A stretch of DNA of 64,000 bases. It comes from Cohnella sp. SGD-V74 (GTDB lineage: Bacteria; Bacillota; Bacilli; Paenibacillales; Paenibacillaceae). The stretch is from NCBI RefSeq assembly GCF_003001675.1, contig NZ_PVYW01000025.1:62001-126000 (forward strand). The letters are read 5' to 3'. A program made the position numbers and the translations under genes. The notes under the pieces are model-generated. The model searched no databases, was not told where the DNA came from, and saw only the letters and a list, made by a program, of their open reading frames with translations. Shown here in pieces: positions 36,073 through 43,010 of the stretch (the stretch's first letter is position 1; every line of letters begins with the position of its first letter).

Positions 36073-37802
36073 CGGAAAGGCAGCATGATCTCGAACAACG
36101 TGCCTTTGCCAAGCTCGCTCTTGACGTCGATCTTGCCCTGATGGTTGTCTACGATCTTGTAGCTGACCATCAGGCCGAGTCCCGTCCCCTTCTCCTTCGT
36201 CGTATAGAAAGGCTGCCCCATTTTCGCCAGCTGGTCTTCCCCGATGCCCGGCCCCTCGTCGCGAATGCGAACGAATACGCCGTCATGCTCGCGCGACAGC
36301 TTGATGCCGATCGAACCCCCGTCGCTCATCGCTTCGATGGCATTCTTGATGACGTTGATGAACACCTGCTTGACCTGATTTTCCACCCCGTAGATCCAGA
36401 GCGGCTCCGTGCCGTACTCCGCCTCGATCGCGATATTGTGAAGGATCGCCTGCGTCTCCAGCAGCGTCACCGTATCGCGCATCATGACGCGCAAGTCCTG
36501 ATAAGTCAGCTCGTACACCTGAGGCTTGGAGAGCATCAGCAGCTCGCTGACGATGTCCTCGATCCGGTCGAGCTCGGCGTTCATAATGTCGTAGTAGCTG
36601 TTATTGTTTCTTCTTCCGGAGACGATCAACTGAAGGAAGCCTTTAAGCGAGGTGAGCGGGTTGCGGATTTCATGTGCGATGCCCGCCGCCAGTTGGCCCG
36701 CCACGTACAGCTTCTCCGAGTTGATGAGCAGTTCCTCGTTCTTCTTCCGCTCGGAAATGTCGCGAATGATGATCTGAATCGCCGGCTCGTTGTCCAGCGT
36801 CGTCATCGTCTCCACGATCTCGGTGTGAAGCACTTTCCCTTTTAACGTAAACCATTCCTGCTCGATCGGCTTGCTGCTGCCCACGAATACCAGGTTATGA
36901 AGTCTCTCCTTGATCGTATTGTGATCCTTGGCCGGCAGGAAGGAGTAGATCGACTTGCCGAGCAGGTCGCTCTCGCCCTCCGCCTCGAACATCCTCAAGC
37001 CGGCGGCGTTGACGAAGCCCCAGCGGCTGCCCTTCAGAATCGCGATCGTATCGAGAGAGTTCTCTACCAGCAGTCTGTAACGCTCGTCCATCTGGTTCAG
37101 CCGCTTGTCTATGTACCAGGTAATGAGGGTGGAGACGAGAATGAGCAGCGCGCCCAATCCGAGAATCAACGCCAGCAGATTGATATCCTGAATAAGCTTG
37201 TCCGACGTGCTGTAGATGCCCGCCGAATATTCGACTCTGAGCGCCTGCGTGCCTAACAGCTGCAGCCAGACGACCAGCGTCCCGAGCAATACGCTCGCCA
37301 TGAACTTCCGGAACTTGAACGTCGATTCCGCCAGCATGAACGCCAGCAGCGTACCGAAAAACAGCATCAGCAAAGACAGGAACAGCTTGCCCGGCTGGAC
37401 TTCCAGACGCTCGATCTTCGGGCCGAATACGCTGAAGTAATTCATGATGGCGACGCCGAAGGCGAGAATCGAGCTGCCATACACCAAGCGATACTTCAGC
37501 ACCCCTTGGAAGGTCAGCATCACGAAAGCCATTAACGAGAAGAAAATAATGAACATCAGCGCAACCGGCATCACCCATGTGAATATGATCGGCTCATGAT
37601 TGCCCAGCAGAGCCACGAAGTGTTTCGCCCACAATCCCAGTCCGAACACGAATGCTCCTCCGGCCAGCCAGAACTGGCGGAACGTGCCGTTCGAACGTTT
37701 GAGATTGCTAATGAAGTTGAACATGGTATAAGATGCGAGTATGCTAATTAACAGTGCCAGCAGCAGAAAAAAAGGGGGCCATGAGGCTACGGTACCGTTC
37801 AT
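36039..37802 (-). CDS. Sporulation-kinase-like histidine kinase with MHYT-like sensor
   Basis: This 587-residue protein has about seven N-terminal membrane helices (1-235) that match the MHYT sensor layout: ILASYTMFNFI, then FGLGLWAKHFVALLG and GVAIMNYFSVFG. A PAS domain follows (about 245-365, RYRLLVENSLDTIAILKG), then HisKA with AAGIAHEIRNPLTSLKGFLQL and an HATPase with N-box NVIKNAIEAM, DEGPGIG and GTGLGLMVSYKIV. The class matches Bacillus Spo0A phosphorelay kinases. The usual MHYT histidines are partly replaced (AKHF, MNYF). No response regulator is adjacent, in line with an orphan phosphorelay kinase (inference). Confidence 0.88.
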   Translation of the reverse strand: MNGTVASWPPFFLLLALLISILASYTMFNFISNLKRSNGTFRQFWLAGGAFVFGLGLWAKHFVALLGNHEPIIFTWVMPVALMFIIFFSLMAFVMLTFQGVLKYRLVYGSSILAFGVAIMNYFSVFGPKIERLEVQPGKLFLSLLMLFFGTLLAFMLAESTFKFRKFMASVLLGTLVVWLQLLGTQALRVEYSAGIYSTSDKLIQDINLLALILGLGALLILVSTLITWYIDKRLNQMDERYRLLVENSLDTIAILKGSRWGFVNAAGLRMFEAEGESDLLGKSIYSFLPAKDHNTIKERLHNLVFVGSSKPIEQEWFTLKGKVLHTEIVETMTTLDNEPAIQIIIRDISERKKNEELLINSEKLYVAGQLAAGIAHEIRNPLTSLKGFLQLIVSGRRNNNSYYDIMNAELDRIEDIVSELLMLSKPQVYELTYQDLRVMMRDTVTLLETQAILHNIAIEAEYGTEPLWIYGVENQVKQVFINVIKNAIEAMSDGGSIGIKLSREHDGVFVRIRDEGPGIGEDQLAKMGQPFYTTKEKGTGLGLMVSYKIVDNHQGKIDVKSELGKGTLFEIMLPFRYPEAEIKKSS

Positions 37803-37907
37803 CTTTTATCCCTCGCATAATCTGACATCAGTTGCTTTTGTTTTATAGCATTCGACGAGTACCAGCAAATTCCTTTTCTGATAAAGTCTAAAATTGGAGG
37901 TTTCAGT

Positions 37908-38399
37908 ATGTTTAAGTCATTTTTCAGCGAATTCAAAGCTTTCGCGATGCGCGGCAACGTCGTGGATCTGGCCGTGGGCGTCATCATCGGGGCGGCCTTC
38001 GGCAAGATCGTCACCTCTCTCGTCAACGATATCGTCATGCCTCCGATCGGTAAGCTTCTGGGCAACGTGAACTTTAAGGATTTGTATTGGAACCTTGATC
38101 CGTCCAAGACGCCGGAATCGCTCGATCAAGCGCGGGAAGCCGGGATCGCAGTCATTGCATACGGACAGTTTATTAACATTCTGATCGATTTCCTGCTGGT
38201 TGCCCTGTGCGTCTTCGTCCTGGTCAAATTCATCAACAAGCTCAGCCGTAAAAAGGAAGAGGAAGCCGCAGCTCCGGCCGAACCGACGACGCGCGAGTGC
38301 CCGTATTGCCTGTCCGACATTCCGAAGGCGGCTTCCCGCTGCTCCCACTGCACATCCGAAGTAACGCCGGTCGGACAAGCCTCCCCGGCCAATGGGTAA
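37908..38399 (+). CDS. mscL: Large-conductance mechanosensitive channel MscL with C-terminal zinc ribbon
   Basis: This 163-residue channel opens under membrane tension to release osmolytes. The first helix (AFAMRGNVVDLAVGVIIGAAFGKIVTSLVND) and the second helix (QFINILIDFLLVALCVFVLVKFINKL) are canonical, as is the MPPIGKLLG loop. After the usual C-terminal helix comes an extra 35-residue tail with CPYCLSDIPKAASRCSHC, two CxxC knuckles forming a zinc ribbon. The ribbon is not part of the classical MscL. It has a GGAGG site and is divergent from the histidine kinase. It is followed six bases later by the Nudix gene. Confidence 0.93.
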   Translation: MFKSFFSEFKAFAMRGNVVDLAVGVIIGAAFGKIVTSLVNDIVMPPIGKLLGNVNFKDLYWNLDPSKTPESLDQAREAGIAVIAYGQFINILIDFLLVALCVFVLVKFINKLSRKKEEEAAAPAEPTTRECPYCLSDIPKAASRCSHCTSEVTPVGQASPANG

Positions 38400-38405
38400 C
38401 CGCCG

Positions 38406-39050
38406 TTGACCGAACTCTTCGACATCTACGATGACAACGACGTCTGGATCGGCACGGCCGAGCGCAAGGAAGCGCACCGGCTAGGCTTCTGGCACCATAC
38501 GGTCCATTGCTGGCTCGTTCGCCGGGAAGAACGGGAGGGCCGTACGGTCGCCAAAGTGCTGTTCCAGCAGCGTTCCGCCAACAAAGATACGGGCGCGGGC
38601 TGCTTCGACATTACGGCGGCCGGGCATCTGGAAGCCGGCGAGACGCCGGAAGCGATCGTTCGCGAATTGCGGGAGGAGCTTGGCGTCGAGGTGAGCTTCG
38701 AGGCGCTGCGCGAGTACGGGATCGTTCGCGAGCAAGCGGCAGGAGTGGTCGGAGGCGCGGCTTACGTCGACAATGAAGTCAGCCGGGTCTACGGCCTGGA
38801 AGTGTCGATGCAGGTGACAGACTTCCGGCTGCAGGAGGAAGAAGTCGCCGGTCTGTACGAGGCGGACGCGGACGAACTGATCGATCTGATGGAAGGACGG
38901 CGGGAGCTTGTCCGCGCACGGGGCGCGGCCCTTCGCGAGGGCAAGCTGCAGGCTGCGGAAGTCGAGGTTGCCTGCAGCTCTTTCGTTGGGCGGGATTTGG
39001 AGTACTACGTCTCCGTATTTAAGTTTCTGCAAGGGCTTGTGGGGCGATGA
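38406..39050 (+). CDS. Nudix hydrolase
   Basis: This 214-residue enzyme has the Nudix box GHLEAGETPEAIVRELREELG, which hydrolyses nucleoside-diphosphate-linked compounds. The N-terminus (FDIYDDNDVWIGTAERKEAHRLGFWHHTVHCWLV) matches the isopentenyl-diphosphate-isomerase-like branch found in Firmicutes; this branch has six residues rather than seven between Glu and Arg-Glu. The substrate is unknown. It starts with TTG at 38406, six bases after the mscL stop, so the two are co-transcribed. The 3' region carries a short AAACT repeat at 39088-39107 with no clear terminator. Confidence 0.85.
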   Translation: MTELFDIYDDNDVWIGTAERKEAHRLGFWHHTVHCWLVRREEREGRTVAKVLFQQRSANKDTGAGCFDITAAGHLEAGETPEAIVRELREELGVEVSFEALREYGIVREQAAGVVGGAAYVDNEVSRVYGLEVSMQVTDFRLQEEEVAGLYEADADELIDLMEGRRELVRARGAALREGKLQAAEVEVACSSFVGRDLEYYVSVFKFLQGLVGR

Positions 39051-39098
39051 AGCGGATGAGAAGGTGGTTAATGTCGCCGGGAGCGGAACTAAACTAAA

Positions 39099-39956
39099 CT
39101 AAACTGAATGTAGTATGGAGCCATGGGCGGAATCGTCTGGCTGACCGAACGGCTTAAGCCGAATCGGCTGCCAGCCGATCCGCCCGTTCTTTATTTTCCC
39201 TTCCATCCAATCTCCCTGAGTCGGGTGCCTGAACAGCACTTCGAGCTTGCCGTCGCCGTCTGCGTCCCAGATGCGGAACAGTCGGCCGTCGTTCATCGGC
39301 CCGAACTTGCGGCTGTCCCCGATCGCCGTCCATTCCACCCTCATCTCGTTGGACGGATCGTTTCCGACGGCGCTTTGTTCGCTCAGCTTGCCCAACCACC
39401 AGTCTCCGAACAACGAATTGTACAGCAGAATCTCGTCCCCGTCACCTTCGAACGAGCCATACCAATACCCTCCGTCCGGCCGGAAGCGGCCAAGCCCCTC
39501 CCAGTTACGGTACCAACGGTCGATCATATTGTGGATGTTATAAAATTCCGTGTGCCTCGGCGCGTAATCGAAGTCATTCAGCTCCGGTTCACCGAACAGC
39601 CTCGCCCCTTCCTGATGAATGCAAGCATGAAGGTTCGACGATTCGATAAAGCGCCCTAGCTCGTCGGCGCTCGCGAACGACTCCGGCCGGAACAGAACTC
39701 TCGCCTCGGCCGCCTGATTGTAGCAGGGCGTCCTGCGGATCGCTTCGGGAACGGAAACCCATGCCTCGATCAAGTTCGGATCGAGTCCGTTCTGGCGATA
39801 CCAAGCCTGCGCGCGGCCGATAAAATCGCGGTGAAATTGCAAAAACTCCAGCCCGTAGCCGGGCGGCGGGTTGTTGATGTTGACGTTGTGCCGGGCATGA
39901 TGCCAATTCTTGTGCTCGTCGAGCAGGCTCTGCGGAAAATTCGGAATGCGCGACAT
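39099..39956 (-). CDS. Diverged tyrosinase-like protein with C-terminal calcium-loop repeats
   Basis: About 285 residues without a signal peptide. The N-terminal 165 residues resemble the tyrosinase/hemocyanin copper domain: HKNWHHARHN, then LEFLQFHRDFIGRAQAWY (CuA-like FLxxHRxF) and NLHACIHQ (HxxxH) followed by HTEFYNIHNMIDRWYRNWE, which aligns with the CuB HHxxIDRLWxxW motif but has Asn in place of one His. The C-terminal 110 residues contain two similar units (LFGDWWLGKL and TQGDWMEGKI) with DADGDGKLE and EGDGDE loops like calcium-binding FG-GAP/VCBS repeats. The start is set at 39956 behind GGAGGGG. The fold assignment is motif-based and activity is uncertain. Confidence 0.6.
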   Translation of the reverse strand: MSRIPNFPQSLLDEHKNWHHARHNVNINNPPPGYGLEFLQFHRDFIGRAQAWYRQNGLDPNLIEAWVSVPEAIRRTPCYNQAAEARVLFRPESFASADELGRFIESSNLHACIHQEGARLFGEPELNDFDYAPRHTEFYNIHNMIDRWYRNWEGLGRFRPDGGYWYGSFEGDGDEILLYNSLFGDWWLGKLSEQSAVGNDPSNEMRVEWTAIGDSRKFGPMNDGRLFRIWDADGDGKLEVLFRHPTQGDWMEGKIKNGRIGWQPIRLKPFGQPDDSAHGSILHSV

Positions 39957-40053
39957 CGGGTCAGCCCCCTCCAAAGATATGCCGCCTGCGCGGTCTGCGG
40001 GCAGTATGATTGCCTATAGCATATGCAGAGGGGGCTCAGGTGGGTACCGATGC

Positions 40054-40791
40054 CTAGTAGAGCATTCCAGAAGTAAAATGCGATTGCGCTCGAAGCCGAT
40101 GCAATCTTACTCTCCAACCCGACTCAGCGCGGTTGCAGCGACTCTGACGTCCCATTCGATGCTCCAACCCGACTCAGCACGGTTGCAGCTACTCTACCGG
40201 CCCATTCGATGCTCCAACCCGACTCAGCACGGTTGCAGCTACTCTACCGGCTCATTCGCTGCTCCAACCCGACTCAGCACGGTTGCAGCTACTCTACCAG
40301 CTCATTCGCCGCTCCAACCCGACTCAGCGCGGTTGCAGCTACTCTACCGGCTCATTCGCTGCTCCAACCCGACTCAGCACGGTTGCAGCGACTCTACCAG
40401 CTCATTCGCTGCTCCAACCCGACTCAGCACGGTTGCAGCTACTCTGACGTCCCATTCGATGCTCCAACCCGACTCAGCGCGGTTGCAGCTACTCTGACGT
40501 CCCATTCGATGCTCCAACCCGACTCAGCGCGGTTGCAGCTACTCTGACGTCCCATTCGATGCTCCAACCCGATTCAGCGCGGTTGCAGCTACTCTGACGT
40601 CCTATTCGATGCTCCAACCCGACTCAGCGCGGTTGCAGCGACTCTACCGGCTCATTCGATGCTCCAACCCGATTCAGCGCGGTTGCAGCTACTCTGACGT
40701 CCCATTCGATGCTCCAACCCGACTCAGCAAGACTGAGTCAGCCTAGATTCTTCAACGCTTTGGTTACGTTACTTCGGGGGCGCTCTACTAG
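40054..40791. mobile_element. Repeat block enclosed by 23-bp imperfect inverted repeats
   Basis: The left end begins CTAGTAGAGC, then seven bases, then AAGTAA. The right end, read on the other strand, gives the same pattern with the same spacing (about 19 of 23 identical). Between them lies the 50-bp tandem array. This is the outline of a non-autonomous, hairpin-rich element. No clear target-site duplication is visible next to the ends, so mobility is unproven. It separates the tyrosinase-like gene from the tail locus. Confidence 0.45.
40112..40740. repeat. Tandem array, 50-bp unit, about 12.6 copies
   Basis: Units begin every 50 bases from 40112 to 40712 with CTCCAACCCGACTCAGC. The first ~34 bases are almost invariant. 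The last 16 alternate between a GACGTCCCATTCGATG type and an ACCGGCTCATTCGCTG type. Each unit holds an imperfect stem GCTcCAACC/GGTTGcAGC with an 11-base loop. The last partial unit ends in a perfect GACTCAG/CTGAGTC hairpin. The period is not a multiple of three, and no start or ribosome site precedes the frames crossing it, so it is non-coding. Confidence 0.92.
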
Positions 40792-40885
40792 ACGGGTTTG
40801 ACCGACGAGATTGGCCGACCGGATTAGCCGGTGAGACTGATGGGCGGGATTGGCCTACGGCTTCACAGCCGTGCGGATACCGCGT

Positions 40886-41668
40886 TTAACCCGTCTTAAT
40901 GTCGACCGAGGTGTCCGCTCCGCTCCAAACTACTTTCGCCGTATCGTGGACTGCGATCAAATCTCTTACCGGCACGTACCCAAAGTTTCCGAATAATAGA
41001 GTCGGAAGCGGCTGACCGTTAGCCGTAACGGTTTTATTCGTGAAGCCGATTTTGAGCTGGAGTGCTTCACCCACCGTTCTTGCGGGGACCCAAGTCTGGC
41101 CGGAGATTAGGCTTCCCTCGGCAAGCGGTTTGCCGTTAAGCCGGACGGGAATTGTCAGCGGCTCCCGTTGCGGAGGATTCACCGGTTCTGGACGAGCAGC
41201 CTGTTCGTCGTATTGCGTCAGACGATTGCTCTGAATAAGGGCGATGATTTTCGAGCCGTATTGCGGATCGGTCGCATACCCGCTCAGACGCAGGGCTTCC
41301 GCCTGAATCTCGGGAGTAGGCGCCTTCCTGACGCGTTCGTAGCGAGAGAGCTGAAGCAGCAGATCCTGATCCTTATAGAAATCGTAGATGCTGTCGTAAG
41401 CGCGGAACAGCGCCGTCGTATCGACCCTCGCACCGTTCTCGACTTCCCACGTTCCCTTGCGCACATACTGGCCTTTCCAGTAAGCGTTCGTTTGGCCGCT
41501 GCCGACCTTAATCCCTCCGAGATTGTTCCAAGGATGCAGCACTCCCCCCGTTTCCAGCAGGTTTTGGGCCAACCTGACAGAAGGAAACAGAGGGGAACCT
41601 TCTCTTCTAACCCGGATCGCTATCGGAGCCAATGTGGCGATAAACTCCGCTCTGCTGAGCTTGACCAT
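40886..41668 (-). CDS. Tail-locus endolysin: glucosaminidase plus stalk domain
   Basis: This 260-residue protein starts with a glucosaminidase domain of the LytG/FlgJ type: SVRLAQNLLETGGVLHPWNNLGGIKVG, with the catalytic Glu in LLETG, and RAYDSIYDFYKDQDLLL. A Pro-rich linker leads to an 80-residue copper-amine-oxidase-like stalk domain (IPVRLNGKPLAEGSL, WVPARTVGEALQLK, GYVPVRDLIA). It has no signal peptide, as expected if a holin releases it. The 5' end overlaps the holin-like gene by 62 bases. It is the last gene of the tail operon and would cut glycan strands for particle release. Confidence 0.85.
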   Translation of the reverse strand: MVKLSRAEFIATLAPIAIRVRREGSPLFPSVRLAQNLLETGGVLHPWNNLGGIKVGSGQTNAYWKGQYVRKGTWEVENGARVDTTALFRAYDSIYDFYKDQDLLLQLSRYERVRKAPTPEIQAEALRLSGYATDPQYGSKIIALIQSNRLTQYDEQAARPEPVNPPQREPLTIPVRLNGKPLAEGSLISGQTWVPARTVGEALQLKIGFTNKTVTANGQPLPTLLFGNFGYVPVRDLIAVHDTAKVVWSGADTSVDIKTG

Positions 41669-41912
41669 CGGATCTTTCCTCCCTCTTTTTCGTAAAATGA
41701 TAGACGCCCGACGCCGTCAATCCGATTACGGAGATCGTCGTGAGTGTCTGCTGAACTTGCTGCGGTACGAGTATGAAGACAGTCGCGATGAGCAGGCTGA
41801 CGAGGTGGTAGTAGCGGCTCGGCACGCGAAACTCCTTCGCGACGCCTACATATGCGGCGACTATAGGGGCAAGAAGCGCCACCTCATCGGTCATCGAAAT
41901 CAGTTTGTCCAT
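41607..41912 (-). CDS. Holin-like small membrane protein
   Basis: This 101-residue protein has a first hydrophobic segment (LLAPIVAAYVGVAKEF), then YYHLVSLLIATVFILVPQQVQ, and a third (TTISVIGLTASGVYHF), and ends in a charged tail. This is the outline of a class I/II phage holin. It sits between XhlA and the endolysin, the position held by XhlB in PBSX. It overlaps the endolysin frame by 62 bases, so translational coupling is likely. The family assignment rests on size, topology and position. Confidence 0.7.
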   Translation of the reverse strand: MDKLISMTDEVALLAPIVAAYVGVAKEFRVPSRYYHLVSLLIATVFILVPQQVQQTLTTISVIGLTASGVYHFTKKREERSDGQAQQSGVYRHIGSDSDPG

Positions 41913-41919
41913 AGTGTAT

Positions 41920-42180
41920 TCAACCTCCTTGCAGGTTGGTCACGGCCGCAATCACGGCGGCGACGATCGCCCCGACCAGCGTCCGCCACAGCCAACGCTG
42001 GTTGTCGGCAATCTCGTCTATCCGCAGATGCGCCGACCTCGTAGACTGCAGCGCTTCAAGCGCCGCATCTCTTGCTGCCTCCGCCGTCTCGCGGACATCG
42101 GTCAACGCATCTATCTTCGTCTCCAACCTAACGACGCGCTCCCGAATTTCCGAGAGCACGCGCGCTTCTTCGCTGGACAT
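41920..42180 (-). CDS. xhlA: Hemolysin XhlA-type protein
   Basis: This 86-residue protein has an N-terminal coiled coil (EARVLSEIRERVVRLETKIDAL) and a C-terminal membrane helix (WLWRTLVGAIVAAVIAAVTNL), which is the XhlA signature. In PBSX, XhlA works with the holin XhlB to permeabilise the membrane and release the endolysin (established). It is seven bases upstream of the holin-like gene. An AGGAGG-like site lies before the ATG. Confidence 0.9.
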   Translation of the reverse strand: MSSEEARVLSEIRERVVRLETKIDALTDVRETAEAARDAALEALQSTRSAHLRIDEIADNQRWLWRTLVGAIVAAVIAAVTNLQGG

Positions 42181-42273
42181 GTGGCGACACCTCCTGGGAT
42201 TTAATAGTTTTTTGTGATATTAGTTGAATTAATCTGTGGGGTTAATACGGCCCGGCAAATTTCTACTTCCCGT

Positions 42274-42390
42274 TCATTCGGACTCCAGTGCCTCATTCAG
42301 AATAGCTTCCACTTCCGCTCGCTTGGACTCCGGTACGTCGTCTATCGTTTTGATTCCTTTTCGAATCAGGCTGGCGTAGATTTGTGCCAT
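42274..42390 (-). CDS. xkdX: XkdX-family small protein
   Basis: The 38-residue frame MAQIYASLIRKGIKTIDDVP... ends at 42274, with AAGGAG ten bases before the ATG. The YASLIRKGIKTIDDVP core and the Pro-preceded helix are typical of XkdX proteins, which are encoded just downstream of tail-fibre genes in PBSX-like phages. The role is unknown, possibly in fibre assembly. It lies between the fibre-associated gene and xhlA. Confidence 0.8.
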   Translation of the reverse strand: MAQIYASLIRKGIKTIDDVPESKRAEVEAILNEALESE

Positions 42391-42452
42391 GGTTTTCAGC
42401 TCCTTATTGGGGGGGTATAGACTTACGACCTAAAACTCGTAAATCAATAATC

Positions 42453-42998
42453 CTATCGCTTCCCGCCCGAAAATACACTCATCAACCTCTGCAACCCAGG
42501 CATCGCCCCCGAGTTCGTCTCCACCAGCGTCTCGTAGATTTCCGTCAGTCCCAGCATCACCTCTACGCTCTCCGCTTCGAGCTGAGCAATTCTCTGCTCT
42601 GGCGACAATGGCACCGGGGCGTTCCTGATCTCGTCGATTTGCTCCTGTGGCAGCCCTTCGCCCCAGCACTCCGGCCGGATCGGCTCAACGTATGCCGGAC
42701 GTTCTCCGCGCTCCTCTTCGGGTAGGGCGTACCAACCTGCGAGTTCTTCATCATAGGCCTCGCGGGAGGTGACAAGCGCAGTCTGATAATTGTCCCATAA
42801 ATTAAAGTCCCATCGGGGCTTAAACAGCCCGTTTGGGACTTTCTCGGCGATGATATATCCAGTTACGATTTCTTCCGGCTCCTCGTCGTCTTCTGCGGGT
42901 AGCCGCTCGCGGATTTCCGTCACGCCTGTTTGCGAGAGTGGGACGAGTACAGGTTCGACGTAGTATCCGTCGAGGTCTATTTGTATAGCTGCTTTCAT
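42453..42998 (-). CDS. Tail-fibre-associated protein
   Basis: This 181-residue acidic protein has an N-terminal beta-rich part (AIQIDLDGYYVEPVLVPL), a middle region with FKPRWDFNLWDNYQTALV and a C-terminal coiled coil (SPEQRIAQLEAESVEVMLGLTEIYETLVE). Proteins of this size and layout occur directly after tail fibres in PBSX-like loci, where they are suspected of being fibre chaperones or small fibre subunits. It starts 12 bases after the large fibre gene. I cannot name the family firmly. Confidence 0.6.
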   Translation of the reverse strand: MKAAIQIDLDGYYVEPVLVPLSQTGVTEIRERLPAEDDEEPEEIVTGYIIAEKVPNGLFKPRWDFNLWDNYQTALVTSREAYDEELAGWYALPEEERGERPAYVEPIRPECWGEGLPQEQIDEIRNAPVPLSPEQRIAQLEAESVEVMLGLTEIYETLVETNSGAMPGLQRLMSVFSGGKR

Positions 42999-43010
42999 GG
43001 TTTCTCCCCC

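Noticed and set aside
39910..40547. Repeat protein encoded by the 50-bp array
   Set aside because: The period shifts the frame each unit, all frames lack a ribosome site, and the long frames are a side effect of stop-free repeats.
40112..40740. CRISPR array
   Set aside because: The 50-bp units are contiguous; the variable part is the same two motifs reused, not unique spacers, and no cas gene is near.
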